Assembly (NCBI RefSeq): GCF_010731815.2
Contig: NZ_AP022593.1
Coordinates: 1,922,001-1,986,000 of the forward strand
Direction: 5' to 3'
DNA from: Mycolicibacterium arabiense
Lineage (GTDB): Bacteria > Actinomycetota > Actinomycetes > Mycobacteriales > Mycobacteriaceae
DNA length: 64,000 bases
The notes under the pieces are model-generated. The model was not told the origin of the DNA. It did no database searches and worked only from the letters and a program-made list of their open reading frames with translations. The translations under genes were made by a program, and so were the position numbers. Positions 1 to 9,181 of this stretch are shown here, piece after piece. Position 1 is the stretch's first letter. Each line of letters begins with the position of its first letter.

Positions 1-282
1 ATCTTCGTCCGCTACCTGTGGGCGTTCGAACTCACTAGCGCGCTGCTCATCACGGCGGCACTCGGCGCGATGGTGCTCGCGCACCGGGAACGGATCGGCC
101 GCCGGAAGACGCAGCGCGAGATGGCCATCGAACGGTTCTCCGCGGGCAGTCACCCGACGCCCATGCCCAACCCGGGGGTCTACGCCAGGCACAACGCCGT
201 CGACATCTCGGCCCGGCTGCCCGACGGGTCCGACTCCGAACTGTCCGTCAGCGCCATCCTGACGCCCAGGAGCGGGACGTGA
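1..282 (+). CDS. nuoJ: NADH-quinone oxidoreductase subunit J (3' end only)
   Basis: This is the last 93 codons of NuoJ, a membrane subunit of proton-pumping complex I; the 5' part lies outside the window. The fragment opens with the end of a transmembrane helix ([24 protein letters not shown]), then a charged cytoplasmic tail with a proline-rich stretch. The TGA stop overlaps the GTG start of nuoK in a GTGA arrangement, as expected for a translationally coupled nuo operon. The identification rests mainly on position immediately upstream of unambiguous nuoK-L-M-N. Confidence 0.9.
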   Translation: MFVRYLWAFELTSALLITAALGAMVLAHRERIGRRKTQREMAIERFSAGSHPTPMPNPGVYARHNAVDISARLPDGSDSELSVSAILTPRSGT

Positions 283-578
283 ATCCCACCAACTACCTGT
301 ACCTGTCGGTGCTGTTGTTCACCATCGGGGCGGCCGGAGTGCTGTTGCGCCGCAACGCGATCGTCATGTTCATGTGCGTCGAGCTGATGCTGAACGCCGC
401 GAACCTGGCGTTCGTGACGTTCAGCCGCATGCACGGCCACCTCGACGGCCAGGTGGTCGCGTTCTTCACGATGGTGGTCGCCGCCTGCGAGGTCGTCGTC
501 GGGCTGGCGATCATCATGGCCATCTTCCGCGCCAGACGGTCGGCCGAGGTCGACTCCGCGAACCTGTTGAGGCACTAG
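279..578 (+). CDS. nuoK: NADH-quinone oxidoreductase subunit K
   Basis: NuoK is a small antiporter-like membrane subunit of complex I (MrpC/NuoK family). The 99-aa length is standard. Three hydrophobic helices are visible, and helix 2 carries the conserved acidic residue in the segment [14 protein letters not shown]. The GTG start at 279 overlaps the nuoJ stop by 4 nt. The TAG stop shares its last base with the GTG start of nuoL, so J, K and L are probably translated by coupling. Confidence 0.97.
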   Translation: MNPTNYLYLSVLLFTIGAAGVLLRRNAIVMFMCVELMLNAANLAFVTFSRMHGHLDGQVVAFFTMVVAACEVVVGLAIIMAIFRARRSAEVDSANLLRH

Positions 579-2461
579 TGACACTTCCGGTGTGGCTGCT
601 GATCGCGCTACCGCTGGCCGGTGCGGTGGTGTTGTTGCTCGGCGGGCGGGCGACCAACGCCTGGGGGCATCTGCTGGGCACGGCCACCGCCGTCGCGTCG
701 TTCGCGGTGGGGGTGGTGCTGTTCGTCGACCTGCTGGGCCGCGGCGCCGAGGACCGCGCGATGCACCAGACCCTGTTCTCCTGGCTCCCGGTCGGCGAAC
801 TCCGGGTGGACTTCGGGCTGCAACTGGATCAGCTGTCGATCTGCTTCGTGTTGCTGATCACCGGCGTCGGCTCGCTCATCCACGTGTACTCCATCGGCTA
901 CATGGCCCACGACCCGGAGCGCAGGCGCTTCTTCGCCTACCTGAACCTGTTCGTGGCGGCCATGTTGCTGCTCGTGCTCGCCGACAACTACCTCGGCCTC
1001 TACGTCGGGTGGGAGGGCGTCGGCCTGGCGTCGTACCTGCTGATCGGGTTCTGGTCGCACAAGCCATCGGCGGCGACTGCCGCCAAGAAGGCGTTCGTGG
1101 TCAACCGCGTCGGCGACATCGGCCTCGCGCTGGCGCTCATGGTGATGTTCGCCCAACTCGGAACCGTTTCCTACGCAGGCGTGTTCGACGCCGCCGGGCA
1201 GTTGTCCCCGGGCGCACTCAATGCCATCGGACTGCTCCTGCTGCTCGCGGCATGCGGCAAGTCCGCGCAGGTGCCGCTGCAGTCGTGGCTGGGCGACGCG
1301 ATGGAGGGCCCGACACCCGTCTCCGCGCTGATCCACGCCGCCACCATGGTCACGGCGGGCGTGTACCTGATCGTGCGGTCCGGGCCGGTGTACGACCTGG
1401 CGCCCGCGGCCCGCACCGGCGTCGTGGTGGTCGGCGCGGTCACACTGCTGTTCGGTGCGATCATCGGGTGCGCGAAGGACGACATCAAGAAGGCGCTCGC
1501 CGCGTCGACGATGTCGCAGATCGGGTACATGGTGCTCGCCGCGGGCCTCGGCCCGGCCGGCTATGCGATCGCGATCATGCACCTGCTCACCCACGGCTTC
1601 TTCAAGGCCGGGCTGTTCCTCGGCGCGGGCTCGGTCATGCACGGCATGAACGACGAGACCGACATGCGCCGCTATGGCGGGCTCCGCAAGTACATGCCAA
1701 TCACGTTCGTGACGTTCGGACTCGGCTACCTCGCGATCATCGGAGTGCCACCGCTGTCGGGCTTCTTCTCCAAGGACCCCATCATCGAGACCGCCTTCGG
1801 TGGAGGCGGTCTCAAGGGCATCCTGCTCGGCGGTGCCGCGCTACTCGGCGCGGGCATCACGGCGTTCTACATGACGCGGGTCATGCTGATGACGTTCTTC
1901 GGCGAAAGGCGTTGGCAACCCAACAGTCACCCCCACGAGTCGCCGGCCACGATGACGTTGCCGATGATCGTGCTCGCGGTGGGCTCGGTCGGCGCCGGCG
2001 CGCTGCTGGCGATCGGCGGCACGCTCGAGCACTGGCTCGAGCCGGTCGTCGGCGCGCACGAGGCGCACCACGTCGTCCCCGCATGGGTGATGACGGTGAT
2101 CACCATGTCGGTCATCGCCGTCGGGGTCCTCGTCGCCTACCGGATGTACGGCAGGCGACCGGTGCTCGAGACAGCCCCCGACGACGTCTCCGCCCTGACC
2201 GTGGCCGCCCGTCGGGATCTGTACGGCGACGCCGCCAACGAGGAATTCCTGATGCGGCCCGGCCAGATGCTCACCGCCGGTCTCGTCGAGATCGACGACG
2301 AGGGCATCGACGGGGTGTCCCGCGGCGTGGGCGCCGTCGTCGGCGGTTCCTCGCTGGGCCTCGGGCGACTGCAGACGGGCTTCGCCCGCAGTTACGCGCT
2401 GTCCATGCTGGGCGGGGCTGCCGTCGTGGTCGCGGCCGTCCTGGCGGCGAGGGTCTGGTGA
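578..2461 (+). CDS. nuoL: NADH-quinone oxidoreductase subunit L
   Basis: NuoL is the distal antiporter-like proton-pumping subunit of complex I. The product is 627 aa, close to the usual size, with many hydrophobic helices. The family core is visible: [32 protein letters not shown] and the helix with conserved lysines [18 protein letters not shown]. The GTG at 578 (V-T-L-P-V-W) was chosen because it abuts the nuoK stop and gives the normal N-terminus; the frame stays open upstream but that part is antisense-like noise within nuoK. Its TGA overlaps the nuoM GTG. Confidence 0.96.
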   Translation: MTLPVWLLIALPLAGAVVLLLGGRATNAWGHLLGTATAVASFAVGVVLFVDLLGRGAEDRAMHQTLFSWLPVGELRVDFGLQLDQLSICFVLLITGVGSLIHVYSIGYMAHDPERRRFFAYLNLFVAAMLLLVLADNYLGLYVGWEGVGLASYLLIGFWSHKPSAATAAKKAFVVNRVGDIGLALALMVMFAQLGTVSYAGVFDAAGQLSPGALNAIGLLLLLAACGKSAQVPLQSWLGDAMEGPTPVSALIHAATMVTAGVYLIVRSGPVYDLAPAARTGVVVVGAVTLLFGAIIGCAKDDIKKALAASTMSQIGYMVLAAGLGPAGYAIAIMHLLTHGFFKAGLFLGAGSVMHGMNDETDMRRYGGLRKYMPITFVTFGLGYLAIIGVPPLSGFFSKDPIIETAFGGGGLKGILLGGAALLGAGITAFYMTRVMLMTFFGERRWQPNSHPHESPATMTLPMIVLAVGSVGAGALLAIGGTLEHWLEPVVGAHEAHHVVPAWVMTVITMSVIAVGVLVAYRMYGRRPVLETAPDDVSALTVAARRDLYGDAANEEFLMRPGQMLTAGLVEIDDEGIDGVSRGVGAVVGGSSLGLGRLQTGFARSYALSMLGGAAVVVAAVLAARVW

Positions 2462-4014
2462 CGACTATGCCGTGGTTGACGATCCTGTGGGCGGTGCCGA
2501 TGGTCGGTGCCGCCCTGGTGATGCTGCTGCCGTCGGGCGCACGCCATCTCGCGAAGTACGCTGCGCTGGCGGTGTCACTGGTGGTGCTGGCCGTGACCGT
2601 GCTGCTGGCCATGAGTTTCCAGCCCGGCGGCCCGCGGTACCAGTTCGTCGAGGACCACGACTGGATCCCGTCGTTCGGCACGGGGTACATCCTTGGCATC
2701 GACGGCATCGCGCTGGCCCTGGTGGTGCTGACCGCGGTCCTGGTCCCGGTGCTGATCGTCGCCGGCTGGAATGACGCGACCGACCACGCCCGTTCGGTAC
2801 ACGCCTACATGGCCTTGACGCTGGCGGTCGAGGGCATGGTGCTGATCTCGCTGACGGCGCTGGACGTGCTGCTGTTCTACGTCTTCTTCGAGGCGATGCT
2901 GATTCCGATGTACTTCCTCATCGGCGGCTTCGGCGGGCAGGAGAAGAGCAAGGCCGCGGTGAAGTTCCTGCTGTACAACCTCTTCGGCGGTCTGATCATG
3001 CTGGCCGCCGTCATCGGGCTGTACGTGGCCACCGCGGGCAGCGACGCGTTCGCCTCTGGCACGTTCGACTTCCGCGCCATCGTCGACGCGATGTCCAGCG
3101 GTGCGCTCGACGTCGATCCGGCGGTGCTCAACGCCCTGTTCCTCGGGTTCATGTTCGCGTTCGCGATCAAGGCGCCGCTGTGGCCGTTCCACCGGTGGCT
3201 GCCCGACGCGGCGGTGGAGTCGACACCCGCGACCGCGGTGCTCATGATGGCGGTGGTCGACAAGGTCGGGACATTCGGCATGCTGCGGTACTGCCTGCAG
3301 TTGTTCCCCGACGCGTCGATGACGTTCCGTCCATTGGTGATCACGCTCGCGGTGATCGGCATCGTCTACGGCGCGATCGTGGCGATCGGGCAGACCGACG
3401 TCATGCGGCTGATCGCGTACACGTCGATATCCCACTTCGGGTTCATCATCCTGGGCATCTTCGTGATGACCAGCCAGGGGCAGTCGGGCTCGACGCTCTA
3501 CATGGTCAACCACGGCATCTCGACCGCGGCGCTGTTCCTCATCGCCGGTTTCCTGGTGTCACGCAGGGGCACTCGCGCCATCGCGGCGTACGGCGGCGTC
3601 CAGAAAGTGGCGCCGGTGCTGGCCGGCACGTTCCTCGTCGCCGGTCTCGCAACGCTGTCGCTACCGGGTCTCGCCCCGTTCGTCAGCGAATTCCTGGTGC
3701 TGATCGGGACGTTCACGGTCTACCCGGTATTCGCGGTGTTCGCCGCACTGGCCCTGGTGCTCTCCGCGATCTACGTGCTGTGGGCCTATCAGCGGATGAT
3801 GACGGGGCCGGTCACCGTCGGCAACGAGGCCATACCCGACCTGGTGCCGCGGGAACTGCTGGTGATCACGCCCTTGATCGCGATCCTGTTGGTGCTGGGG
3901 GTCTATCCGAAGCCCGCGCTGGACGTGATCGACCCGGCCGTGGGCCATACGCTGACCACCATCGGCCAGCAGGATCCGGCACCGCGCGTGGCGCAGGAAG
4001 GACCCGCTCGATGA
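2458..4014 (+). CDS. nuoM: NADH-quinone oxidoreductase subunit M
   Basis: NuoM is an antiporter-like membrane subunit of complex I. The 518-aa product has the conserved segment [18 protein letters not shown], with Glu at residue 145 (the essential glutamate of the family), then [27 protein letters not shown] and [13 protein letters not shown]. The GTG at 2458 overlaps the nuoL stop by 4 nt; an in-frame ATG at 2467 is the alternative start. The stop overlaps the nuoN ATG in ATGA. Confidence 0.97.
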   Translation: MTTMPWLTILWAVPMVGAALVMLLPSGARHLAKYAALAVSLVVLAVTVLLAMSFQPGGPRYQFVEDHDWIPSFGTGYILGIDGIALALVVLTAVLVPVLIVAGWNDATDHARSVHAYMALTLAVEGMVLISLTALDVLLFYVFFEAMLIPMYFLIGGFGGQEKSKAAVKFLLYNLFGGLIMLAAVIGLYVATAGSDAFASGTFDFRAIVDAMSSGALDVDPAVLNALFLGFMFAFAIKAPLWPFHRWLPDAAVESTPATAVLMMAVVDKVGTFGMLRYCLQLFPDASMTFRPLVITLAVIGIVYGAIVAIGQTDVMRLIAYTSISHFGFIILGIFVMTSQGQSGSTLYMVNHGISTAALFLIAGFLVSRRGTRAIAAYGGVQKVAPVLAGTFLVAGLATLSLPGLAPFVSEFLVLIGTFTVYPVFAVFAALALVLSAIYVLWAYQRMMTGPVTVGNEAIPDLVPRELLVITPLIAILLVLGVYPKPALDVIDPAVGHTLTTIGQQDPAPRVAQEGPAR

Positions 4015-5588
4015 ACCTCGTGCCGCCGACGGTCGAATACGAACTGCTCTCGCCGCTACTGATCGTGCTGGGCGCGGCGATCGTCGGCGTGTTGATCGAA
4101 GCCTTCGTACCGCGCCGGGGCCGCTACCCGGCGCAGCTGACGGTCGCGGTGGCCGCCCAGGCGGCGGCACTGGCCGCCGTGGTCAAGGTGTGGCTGGACC
4201 TCGGCGACTCGGTCGGCAGGACCGCGGTGATGGGCTCGGTCGCGATCGACAGGCCCGCACTGTTCCTGCAGGGCACCCTCCTGGTGATCGGAATCCTCGG
4301 CACGCTGCTGATCGCCGAGCGCCGCATCGCCTCCGAGGTCGACGCGGACGACGGCGCGGCCGGGCTCGACGCGTTCACCCCGCAGGCATCGGCGGTGCCG
4401 GGCAGCGTCGCCGAGATTCAGGCCACCAAAGCCGGTGTCGCACAGACCGAGATCTTCCCGCTGACCATGTTCGCCCTCGGCGGCATGCTGCTCTTCGGCG
4501 CCTCAGAAGACCTCCTCACCATGTTCGTCGCGCTCGAGGTGCTGTCGCTGCCGCTCTACCTGATGTGCGGTCTGGCCCGGCACCGCAGGCTGCTGTCGCA
4601 GGAGGCCGCCCTCAAGTACTTCCTGCTCGGCGCATTCTCGTCGGCGTTCTTCCTGTACGGCATCGCCATGCTCTACGGCTACTCCGGCGAGCTGAGCCTC
4701 GCCGGGATCGGCGACGCGGTCGAGGCAGGTACGGGCGACACCACGATGGCCCTCGTCGGCGTCGCGCTGCTTGCGGTCGGCGTCCTGTTCAAAGTCGGTG
4801 CGGTGCCCTTCCATTCGTGGATCCCCGACGTCTACCAGGGAGCGCCGACGCCGGTCACCGCCTTCATGGCCGCGGCCACCAAGATCGCCGCGTTCGGCGC
4901 GACGCTGCGCATCTTCTACGTGGCGCTGCCCGGGCTGGCCGACGACTGGCGCCCCCTGATGTGGGCGGTCGCGATCCTGACGATGGTGGTGGGCACCATC
5001 ACCGCGGTGTCGCAGAGCAACGTCAAGCGCATGCTGGCGTACTCGTCGGTCGCGCACGCCGGCTTCATCCTCACCGGCGTCGTCGCGCTCAACGAGAGCG
5101 GGCTGTCGGCGACGCTGTTCTACCTCGCCGCATACGGTTTCAGCACGCTGGGGGCATTCGCCGTGGTGAGCGTGGTGCGCAACGCGGCCGGTGAGGAGGA
5201 GACCGACATGTCCCGGTGGGCGGGTCTGGGGCGCAGGCATCCGCTGGTGGGCGTGGTCTTCGCACTGTTCCTGCTCGCGTTCGCGGGCATCCCGTTGACC
5301 AGTGGCTTCGTCAGCAAGTTCGCGGTGTTCAAGGCGGCGGCCGAGGGCGGCGCGTCGGCACTCGTGATCGTCGGCGTGTGCGCCAGCGCGGTCGCCGCGT
5401 ACTTCTACGTCCGCGTGATCGTGCTGATGTTCTTCACCGACCCGCCCGACGACGCGCCGACGGTGGTGGTGCCGAGTTCGCTGAGCATGGCCGCGGTCGT
5501 CGTATCAGCGGCGATCACCCTGGCCCTCGGCGCGCTCCCCCAGCCGCTGCTCGACCTGGCCAACGACGCGAGTCAGTTCGTGCGCTAG
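4011..5588 (+). CDS. nuoN: NADH-quinone oxidoreductase subunit N
   Basis: NuoN is the third large antiporter-like subunit, placed last in the nuo operon as in other mycobacteria. The 525-aa product shows the family core VALEVLSLPLYLMCGLARH, FKVGAVPFHSWIPDVYQGAP and SNVKRMLAYSSVAHAGF. The ATG at 4011 overlaps the nuoM stop (ATGA) and is the only sensible start. Only 10 nt separate its stop from the next start codon, so the operon continues into a fatty-acid gene. Confidence 0.97.
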   Translation: MNLVPPTVEYELLSPLLIVLGAAIVGVLIEAFVPRRGRYPAQLTVAVAAQAAALAAVVKVWLDLGDSVGRTAVMGSVAIDRPALFLQGTLLVIGILGTLLIAERRIASEVDADDGAAGLDAFTPQASAVPGSVAEIQATKAGVAQTEIFPLTMFALGGMLLFGASEDLLTMFVALEVLSLPLYLMCGLARHRRLLSQEAALKYFLLGAFSSAFFLYGIAMLYGYSGELSLAGIGDAVEAGTGDTTMALVGVALLAVGVLFKVGAVPFHSWIPDVYQGAPTPVTAFMAAATKIAAFGATLRIFYVALPGLADDWRPLMWAVAILTMVVGTITAVSQSNVKRMLAYSSVAHAGFILTGVVALNESGLSATLFYLAAYGFSTLGAFAVVSVVRNAAGEEETDMSRWAGLGRRHPLVGVVFALFLLAFAGIPLTSGFVSKFAVFKAAAEGGASALVIVGVCASAVAAYFYVRVIVLMFFTDPPDDAPTVVVPSSLSMAAVVVSAAITLALGALPQPLLDLANDASQFVR

Positions 5589-5598
5589 CGTGCCCGCC

Positions 5599-6381
5599 AT
5601 GAGCGAACTGGTGCTCGTCGCCGACCACGAGCACGTCCGGGTACTGACGCTCAACCGGCCCGAGTCGCGAAACGCGCTGAACCGCGCTCTGATTCGCGCG
5701 CTGTACGCCGCACTTCGGACCGCCGACGCCGACGACGCCGTGCGGGCCGTCGTGCTCACCGGCACCGATCCGGCATTCTGCGCGGGCATCGACTTGAAGG
5801 AGGCCGCGCGCGACGGCCTCGAGTACTTCGAGGAGTTCAAGACCCAGAGTTGCATCGCGGCCGTGGCCCAGATGACGACGCCCATCGTCGGTGCGGTCAA
5901 CGGCGCGACCTTCACCGGTGGCCTGGAGCTGGCGCTGGGCTGCGACTTCCTGATCGCCTCCGACCGCGCAGTGTTCGCCGACACCCACGCGCGGGTGGGC
6001 ATCCTGCCCGGTGGCGGCATGACGGCCCGGCTCCCGCAGGTGGTCGGCGCGGCGATGGCACGCCGGCTGTCCATGACCGGCGAGGTGGTCGACGCCGCAC
6101 GCGCCGAGCACATCGGGCTCGTCACCGAGGTGGTTCCGCACGATCGATTGCTCGCTCGAGCGATCGAACTCGCGAACCGGATCGCCGAGGTGCCACGTCC
6201 GACCATGCTGGGGCTCAAGGAGATCTACGTCCGCGGCGCCGCCACCGTCACGCAACCCGCACTGGCCGCCGAAGACGACATCGCCGGTGCACACGACTAC
6301 GACCTCGCGGGACTGGATCAACGCCGCCGCGACGTCGTCGCCAACAACAAGGCCCAGATCGACCCGAAGGCGGCACCGTGA
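5599..6381 (+). CDS. Enoyl-CoA hydratase/isomerase family protein
   Basis: A crotonase-fold enzyme of 260 aa that would hydrate or isomerise 2-enoyl-CoA thioesters in beta-oxidation or related acyl-CoA metabolism. The N-terminus has LNRPESRNALN. The oxyanion-hole segment GTDPAFCAGIDLKE and the second loop GAVNGATFTGGLELALGCDF are intact, followed by the helix ARVGILPGGGMTARLPQVVG. ATG 5599 was preferred to GTG 5590 because it gives the usual N-terminus. It follows nuoN by 10 nt and overlaps the next gene by GTGA, suggesting co-transcription with complex I. The exact substrate cannot be read from the sequence. Confidence 0.9.
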   Translation: MSELVLVADHEHVRVLTLNRPESRNALNRALIRALYAALRTADADDAVRAVVLTGTDPAFCAGIDLKEAARDGLEYFEEFKTQSCIAAVAQMTTPIVGAVNGATFTGGLELALGCDFLIASDRAVFADTHARVGILPGGGMTARLPQVVGAAMARRLSMTGEVVDAARAEHIGLVTEVVPHDRLLARAIELANRIAEVPRPTMLGLKEIYVRGAATVTQPALAAEDDIAGAHDYDLAGLDQRRRDVVANNKAQIDPKAAP

Positions 6382-7736
6382 CCATCGACGCAGACCTCGT
6401 CGTCATCGGATTCGGCAAGGGCGGCAAGACGCTCGCGGCCACGCTCGGCAAGCAGGGCAAGCGCGTCGTGATGATCGAACGCTCCGCCGCGATGTACGGC
6501 GGCACGTGCATCAACATCGGCTGCGTTCCCACCAAGTCGATGGTCTTCCAGGCCGAGGAAGTGTCGGTGCACCCACCGGAACCCTCGGTGTACACCAACG
6601 CGATCCGCGCCACCGCCGACCTGACCTCCGGGATGCGCGGCGAGAACTTCGCGATGCTGGACACCATTCCCAGCGTCGACGTGCTCACGGGCACCGCATC
6701 GTTCGTCGATCCGCACACCGTGACCGTCGACACCGCCGACGGCATCGTGACCGTAATCGGTCGCACCATCGTGATCGGGACGGGATCGGAGCCGACCTGG
6801 CCCGACGTCCCCGGCCTGCGCGACAACCCGCGTGCCGTGACGAGCACCGACCTGCTGTCGACCGAGGACCTGCCCGCACGCCTGGTGGTGCTCGGCGGCG
6901 GCTACGTGGGTCTGGAGTTCGCGGCGATGTACGCGGCATACGGCGCCGAGGTGACCGTGCTGGAACGTCACGACGCGGTCCTGACTCGCGAGGACGACGA
7001 CATCGCCTCGTGCGCAACCGAACTACTCGCCGAGGCCGGTGTCCACGTCGTGACGTCGGCGCAGGTGACGGCGGTCGATGGCGGGACCGTGCACTACGAG
7101 GTGGGCGGTGCGCCGACGAGCGTCGACGCCGACCTGATCCTGGTGGCGCTGGGTCGGCATCCCGTCACCGCGGATCTCGGTCTGGCCAACGCCGGCGTGG
7201 CCACCCGTCCCGACGGCTCGATCGAGGTCGACGAGCACCTGCGCACCAACGTGGCGCACGTGTTCGCGGTCGGTGACGTCAACGGTGGCCCGCAGTTCAC
7301 CTACGTCTCGCTCGACGACTACCGCATCGTCGCCGATCAACTCACCGGCGCCGGGTCGCGCAGCACCACCGATCGCAGGGCGGTGCCGTTCTCGCTGTTC
7401 ATGACGCCGCCGCTGTCCCGGGTGGGTCTGACCGAGCGCGAAGCGAAGGCCGCGGGTCACCGCGTCAAGGTCGCGGCGCTGCCGGTGGCGAAGATGGCGA
7501 CCGTGCCTCGGGCGCGCATCGTGCACCAGGCCAAGGGAATGATGAAGGCCGTCGTGGACGCCGACACCGACGAGATCCTCGGCGCCGCGCTGCTGAGCTA
7601 CGACTCACACGAGGTGATCAACACCGTCGCCCTGGCCATGCGCCACGGCATCACGGCCTCGACGCTGCGCGACGAGATCTACACCCACCCCTCGATGACC
7701 GAGGCGTTCAACCAGCTGCTGGGCGCCCTGGCCTAG
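6378..7736 (+). CDS. rclA: RclA-like flavoprotein disulfide reductase (hypothiocyanous acid reductase family)
   Basis: A 452-aa class I pyridine-nucleotide disulfide oxidoreductase. The FAD dinucleotide fold opens with VVIGFGKGGKTLAATL, and the redox-active pair is C44/C49 in YGGTCINIGCVPTKS. The NAD(P)H site is VVLGGGYVGLEFAAMYA and the dimerisation domain ends with YTHPSMTEAFNQLL. Segments such as QFTYVSLDDYRIV and SLFMTPPLSRVGLTE match E. coli RclA, which reduces hypothiocyanous acid and protects against reactive chlorine species, rather than mercuric reductase or mycothione reductase. The GTG start overlaps the upstream stop (GTGA). The TAG stop lies in the target site of the IS481-type element. 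The substrate assignment is by family similarity only. Confidence 0.85.
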   Translation: MTIDADLVVIGFGKGGKTLAATLGKQGKRVVMIERSAAMYGGTCINIGCVPTKSMVFQAEEVSVHPPEPSVYTNAIRATADLTSGMRGENFAMLDTIPSVDVLTGTASFVDPHTVTVDTADGIVTVIGRTIVIGTGSEPTWPDVPGLRDNPRAVTSTDLLSTEDLPARLVVLGGGYVGLEFAAMYAAYGAEVTVLERHDAVLTREDDDIASCATELLAEAGVHVVTSAQVTAVDGGTVHYEVGGAPTSVDADLILVALGRHPVTADLGLANAGVATRPDGSIEVDEHLRTNVAHVFAVGDVNGGPQFTYVSLDDYRIVADQLTGAGSRSTTDRRAVPFSLFMTPPLSRVGLTEREAKAAGHRVKVAALPVAKMATVPRARIVHQAKGMMKAVVDADTDEILGAALLSYDSHEVINTVALAMRHGITASTLRDEIYTHPSMTEAFNQLLGALA

Positions 7737-7737
7737 T
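7732..7737. repeat. IS target-site duplication, left copy (CCTAGT)
   Basis: This copy supplies the TAG stop of the rclA-like gene (7734-7736). The other copy is at 8828-8833. See the mobile element entry. Confidence 0.93.
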
Positions 7738-8827
7738 TGTACTGACCACGGACGTTGGTGACGGCGTGGTGAGGTGACAAGACGAAGACCTCCGAGTGGA
7801 GTGCGAGCTGTCTAGGAACGCTCACCGATCTCGGAGGTCTTCGTGGTTCACCGTAATGCCCCTTTGTCCGAAACCGGCCGTCTGCGGTTGGCTCGTTGCG
7901 TCGTTGATGACGGGTGGCCGCTGCGACGTGCGGCCGAACGTTTCCAGGTGTCGGCGACGACCGCCGCACGCTGGAGGGACCGCTACTGCGAGCAGGGTGA
8001 GGCCGGAATGTCCGACCGCAGCTCGCGGCCGCATCACAGCCCGAATCGCACGCCGACGCGCACCGAGCGGCGCATCATCGGAGTGCGTGTCACCCGCCGT
8101 TGGGGACCGGCCAGGATCGCCTACCTGCTGGGGCTCAACGTCTCCACGGTGCACAACGTGCTGCGCCGTTACGGCATCGCGAGGTTGCGGTGGCTCGACC
8201 GCGCTACCGGCCGAGTCGTGCGCCGCATGGAATCCGCATCGTGTGGAGATCTCGTGCACGTCGACGTCAAGAAGCTGGGCAAGATCCCCGCCGGCGGAGG
8301 CTGGCGGATGCTTGGTCTGGCCGCCGGGAAACGCAACAAGCAGGCCGACAAGAGTTCGGGGGTGCAGACCAAGTATCACAATCCGGTGCGCGGTTATCAC
8401 TTCATCCACACCGCCATCGATGCGCACTCACGGCTGGCGTACTCCGAACTGCTGACCGATGAACGCAAGGACACTGCAGCCGACTTCTGGGTGCGCGCCA
8501 ACGCCTGGTTCGTCACGCACGGCATAGATGTGCGGAAGGTATTGACTGACAACGGATCTTGTTATCGATCGCACGCGTTCCGCGACGCATTGGGCGATAT
8601 CGAGCACCGGCGAACCCGTCCGTACCGGCCGCAGACCAACGGCAAGGTCGAGCGCTTCCACCGCACCCTGGCCGACGAATGGGCCTACGCGCGGCTCTAC
8701 ACCAGTGACGCGGAGCGCTGCGAGGAGTACCCGCGCTGGCTGCATACCTACAATCATCACCGCGGCCACACCGCACTCGGCGGTCAACCACCAGCCAACC
8801 GTGTACCTAACCTCTCAGGTCAGTACA
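7738..8827 (+). mobile_element. IS481-family insertion sequence with intact ends
   Basis: A 1090-bp element. Both termini begin TGTACTGACC when read inwards (7738-7747, and the complement of 8818-8827), followed by a partly matching stretch. It is flanked by the 6-bp direct repeat CCTAGT at 7732-7737 and 8828-8833. That fits NCTAGN, the known target consensus of IS481. It carries one DDE transposase gene. Intact ends, an intact target duplication and an intact gene argue for a recent insertion. Confidence 0.93.
7782..7844 (+). promoter_or_regulatory. Inverted repeat sequestering the transposase ribosome-binding site
   Basis: A perfect 15-bp inverted repeat, ACGAAGACCTCCGAG at 7782-7796 and its complement at 7830-7844. 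The right arm contains the Shine-Dalgarno GGAGG (7833-7837) and the first two bases of the GTG start (7843). Transcripts entering from the rclA side would fold and hide the start. A transcript starting between the arms would not. This resembles protection from external transcription known for IS10/IS50; here it is inferred from the sequence. Confidence 0.65.
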
Positions 8828-8832
8828 CCTAG
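7843..8832 (+). CDS. IS481-family DDE transposase
   Basis: A 329-aa transposase. The N-terminal helix-turn-helix region reads RLARCVVDDGWPLRRAAERFQVSATTAARW, with a second HTH around RYGIARLRWL. The integrase core shows the first Asp in LVHVDVKKLGK, the second in VLTDNGSCYRS and the Glu in RPQTNGKVERFHRTL. The GTG start at 7843 follows GGAGG by 5 nt. The stop codon comes from the duplicated target site, not from the element. Full length and intact catalytic triad suggest it may be active. Confidence 0.93.
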   Translation: MVHRNAPLSETGRLRLARCVVDDGWPLRRAAERFQVSATTAARWRDRYCEQGEAGMSDRSSRPHHSPNRTPTRTERRIIGVRVTRRWGPARIAYLLGLNVSTVHNVLRRYGIARLRWLDRATGRVVRRMESASCGDLVHVDVKKLGKIPAGGGWRMLGLAAGKRNKQADKSSGVQTKYHNPVRGYHFIHTAIDAHSRLAYSELLTDERKDTAADFWVRANAWFVTHGIDVRKVLTDNGSCYRSHAFRDALGDIEHRRTRPYRPQTNGKVERFHRTLADEWAYARLYTSDAERCEEYPRWLHTYNHHRGHTALGGQPPANRVPNLSGQYT

Positions 8833-8833
8833 T
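8828..8833. repeat. IS target-site duplication, right copy (CCTAGT)
   Basis: This copy supplies two stop codons: TAG 8830-8832 for the transposase on the plus strand, and the complement of CTA 8829-8831 for the convergent hypothetical gene. The element itself does not encode a transposase stop. Confidence 0.93.
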
Positions 8834-9164
8834 CGGGCGTCTCGTCCTCGGAGCCCGCCATCAGGACGTTCCAGGCCTCCCGCCGCTTGCGGTCCTGGAC
8901 CTCCTTGCGCCACTGGGTGCCGCGTCTGGAGAACTGGCCCTCGGCGGCCAGCTCGGCGATCTCGGTGATCCTGCGACCCAGGACGAGGGCTTCGCCGATG
9001 GTCATGGTCAACAACACCCCGGCGCGGTCACCGTCGGGCCTGCCGACGGGGTCGACGACCACCCTGGCGGTCTCGGCGCGACCATCCGCATCGTCTGTCC
9101 AGGGCGGAGTGGAGTACACCTCGGGCACCCCGTCCTCGTCGTTCACGGTCAGCTGCACGTACAT
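8829..9164 (-). CDS. Hypothetical protein, 111 aa
   Basis: A soluble, acidic protein without a recognised domain. The N-terminal half looks beta-rich (MYVQLTVNDEDGVPEVY) and the C-terminal half is helical and charged (EALVLGRRITEIAELAAEGQFSRRGTQWRKEVQDR). It is convergent with the rclA-like gene, and before the IS insertion the two stop codons shared one CTAG. The stop remains intact because the insertion duplicated it. Start ATG at 9164; 17 nt separate it from the end of the upstream tetR gene, so the two may be co-transcribed. Function unknown. Confidence 0.7.
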   Translation of the reverse strand: MYVQLTVNDEDGVPEVYSTPPWTDDADGRAETARVVVDPVGRPDGDRAGVLLTMTIGEALVLGRRITEIAELAAEGQFSRRGTQWRKEVQDRKRREAWNVLMAGSEDETPD

Positions 9165-9181
9165 GCCGTAAACGGTACTGG

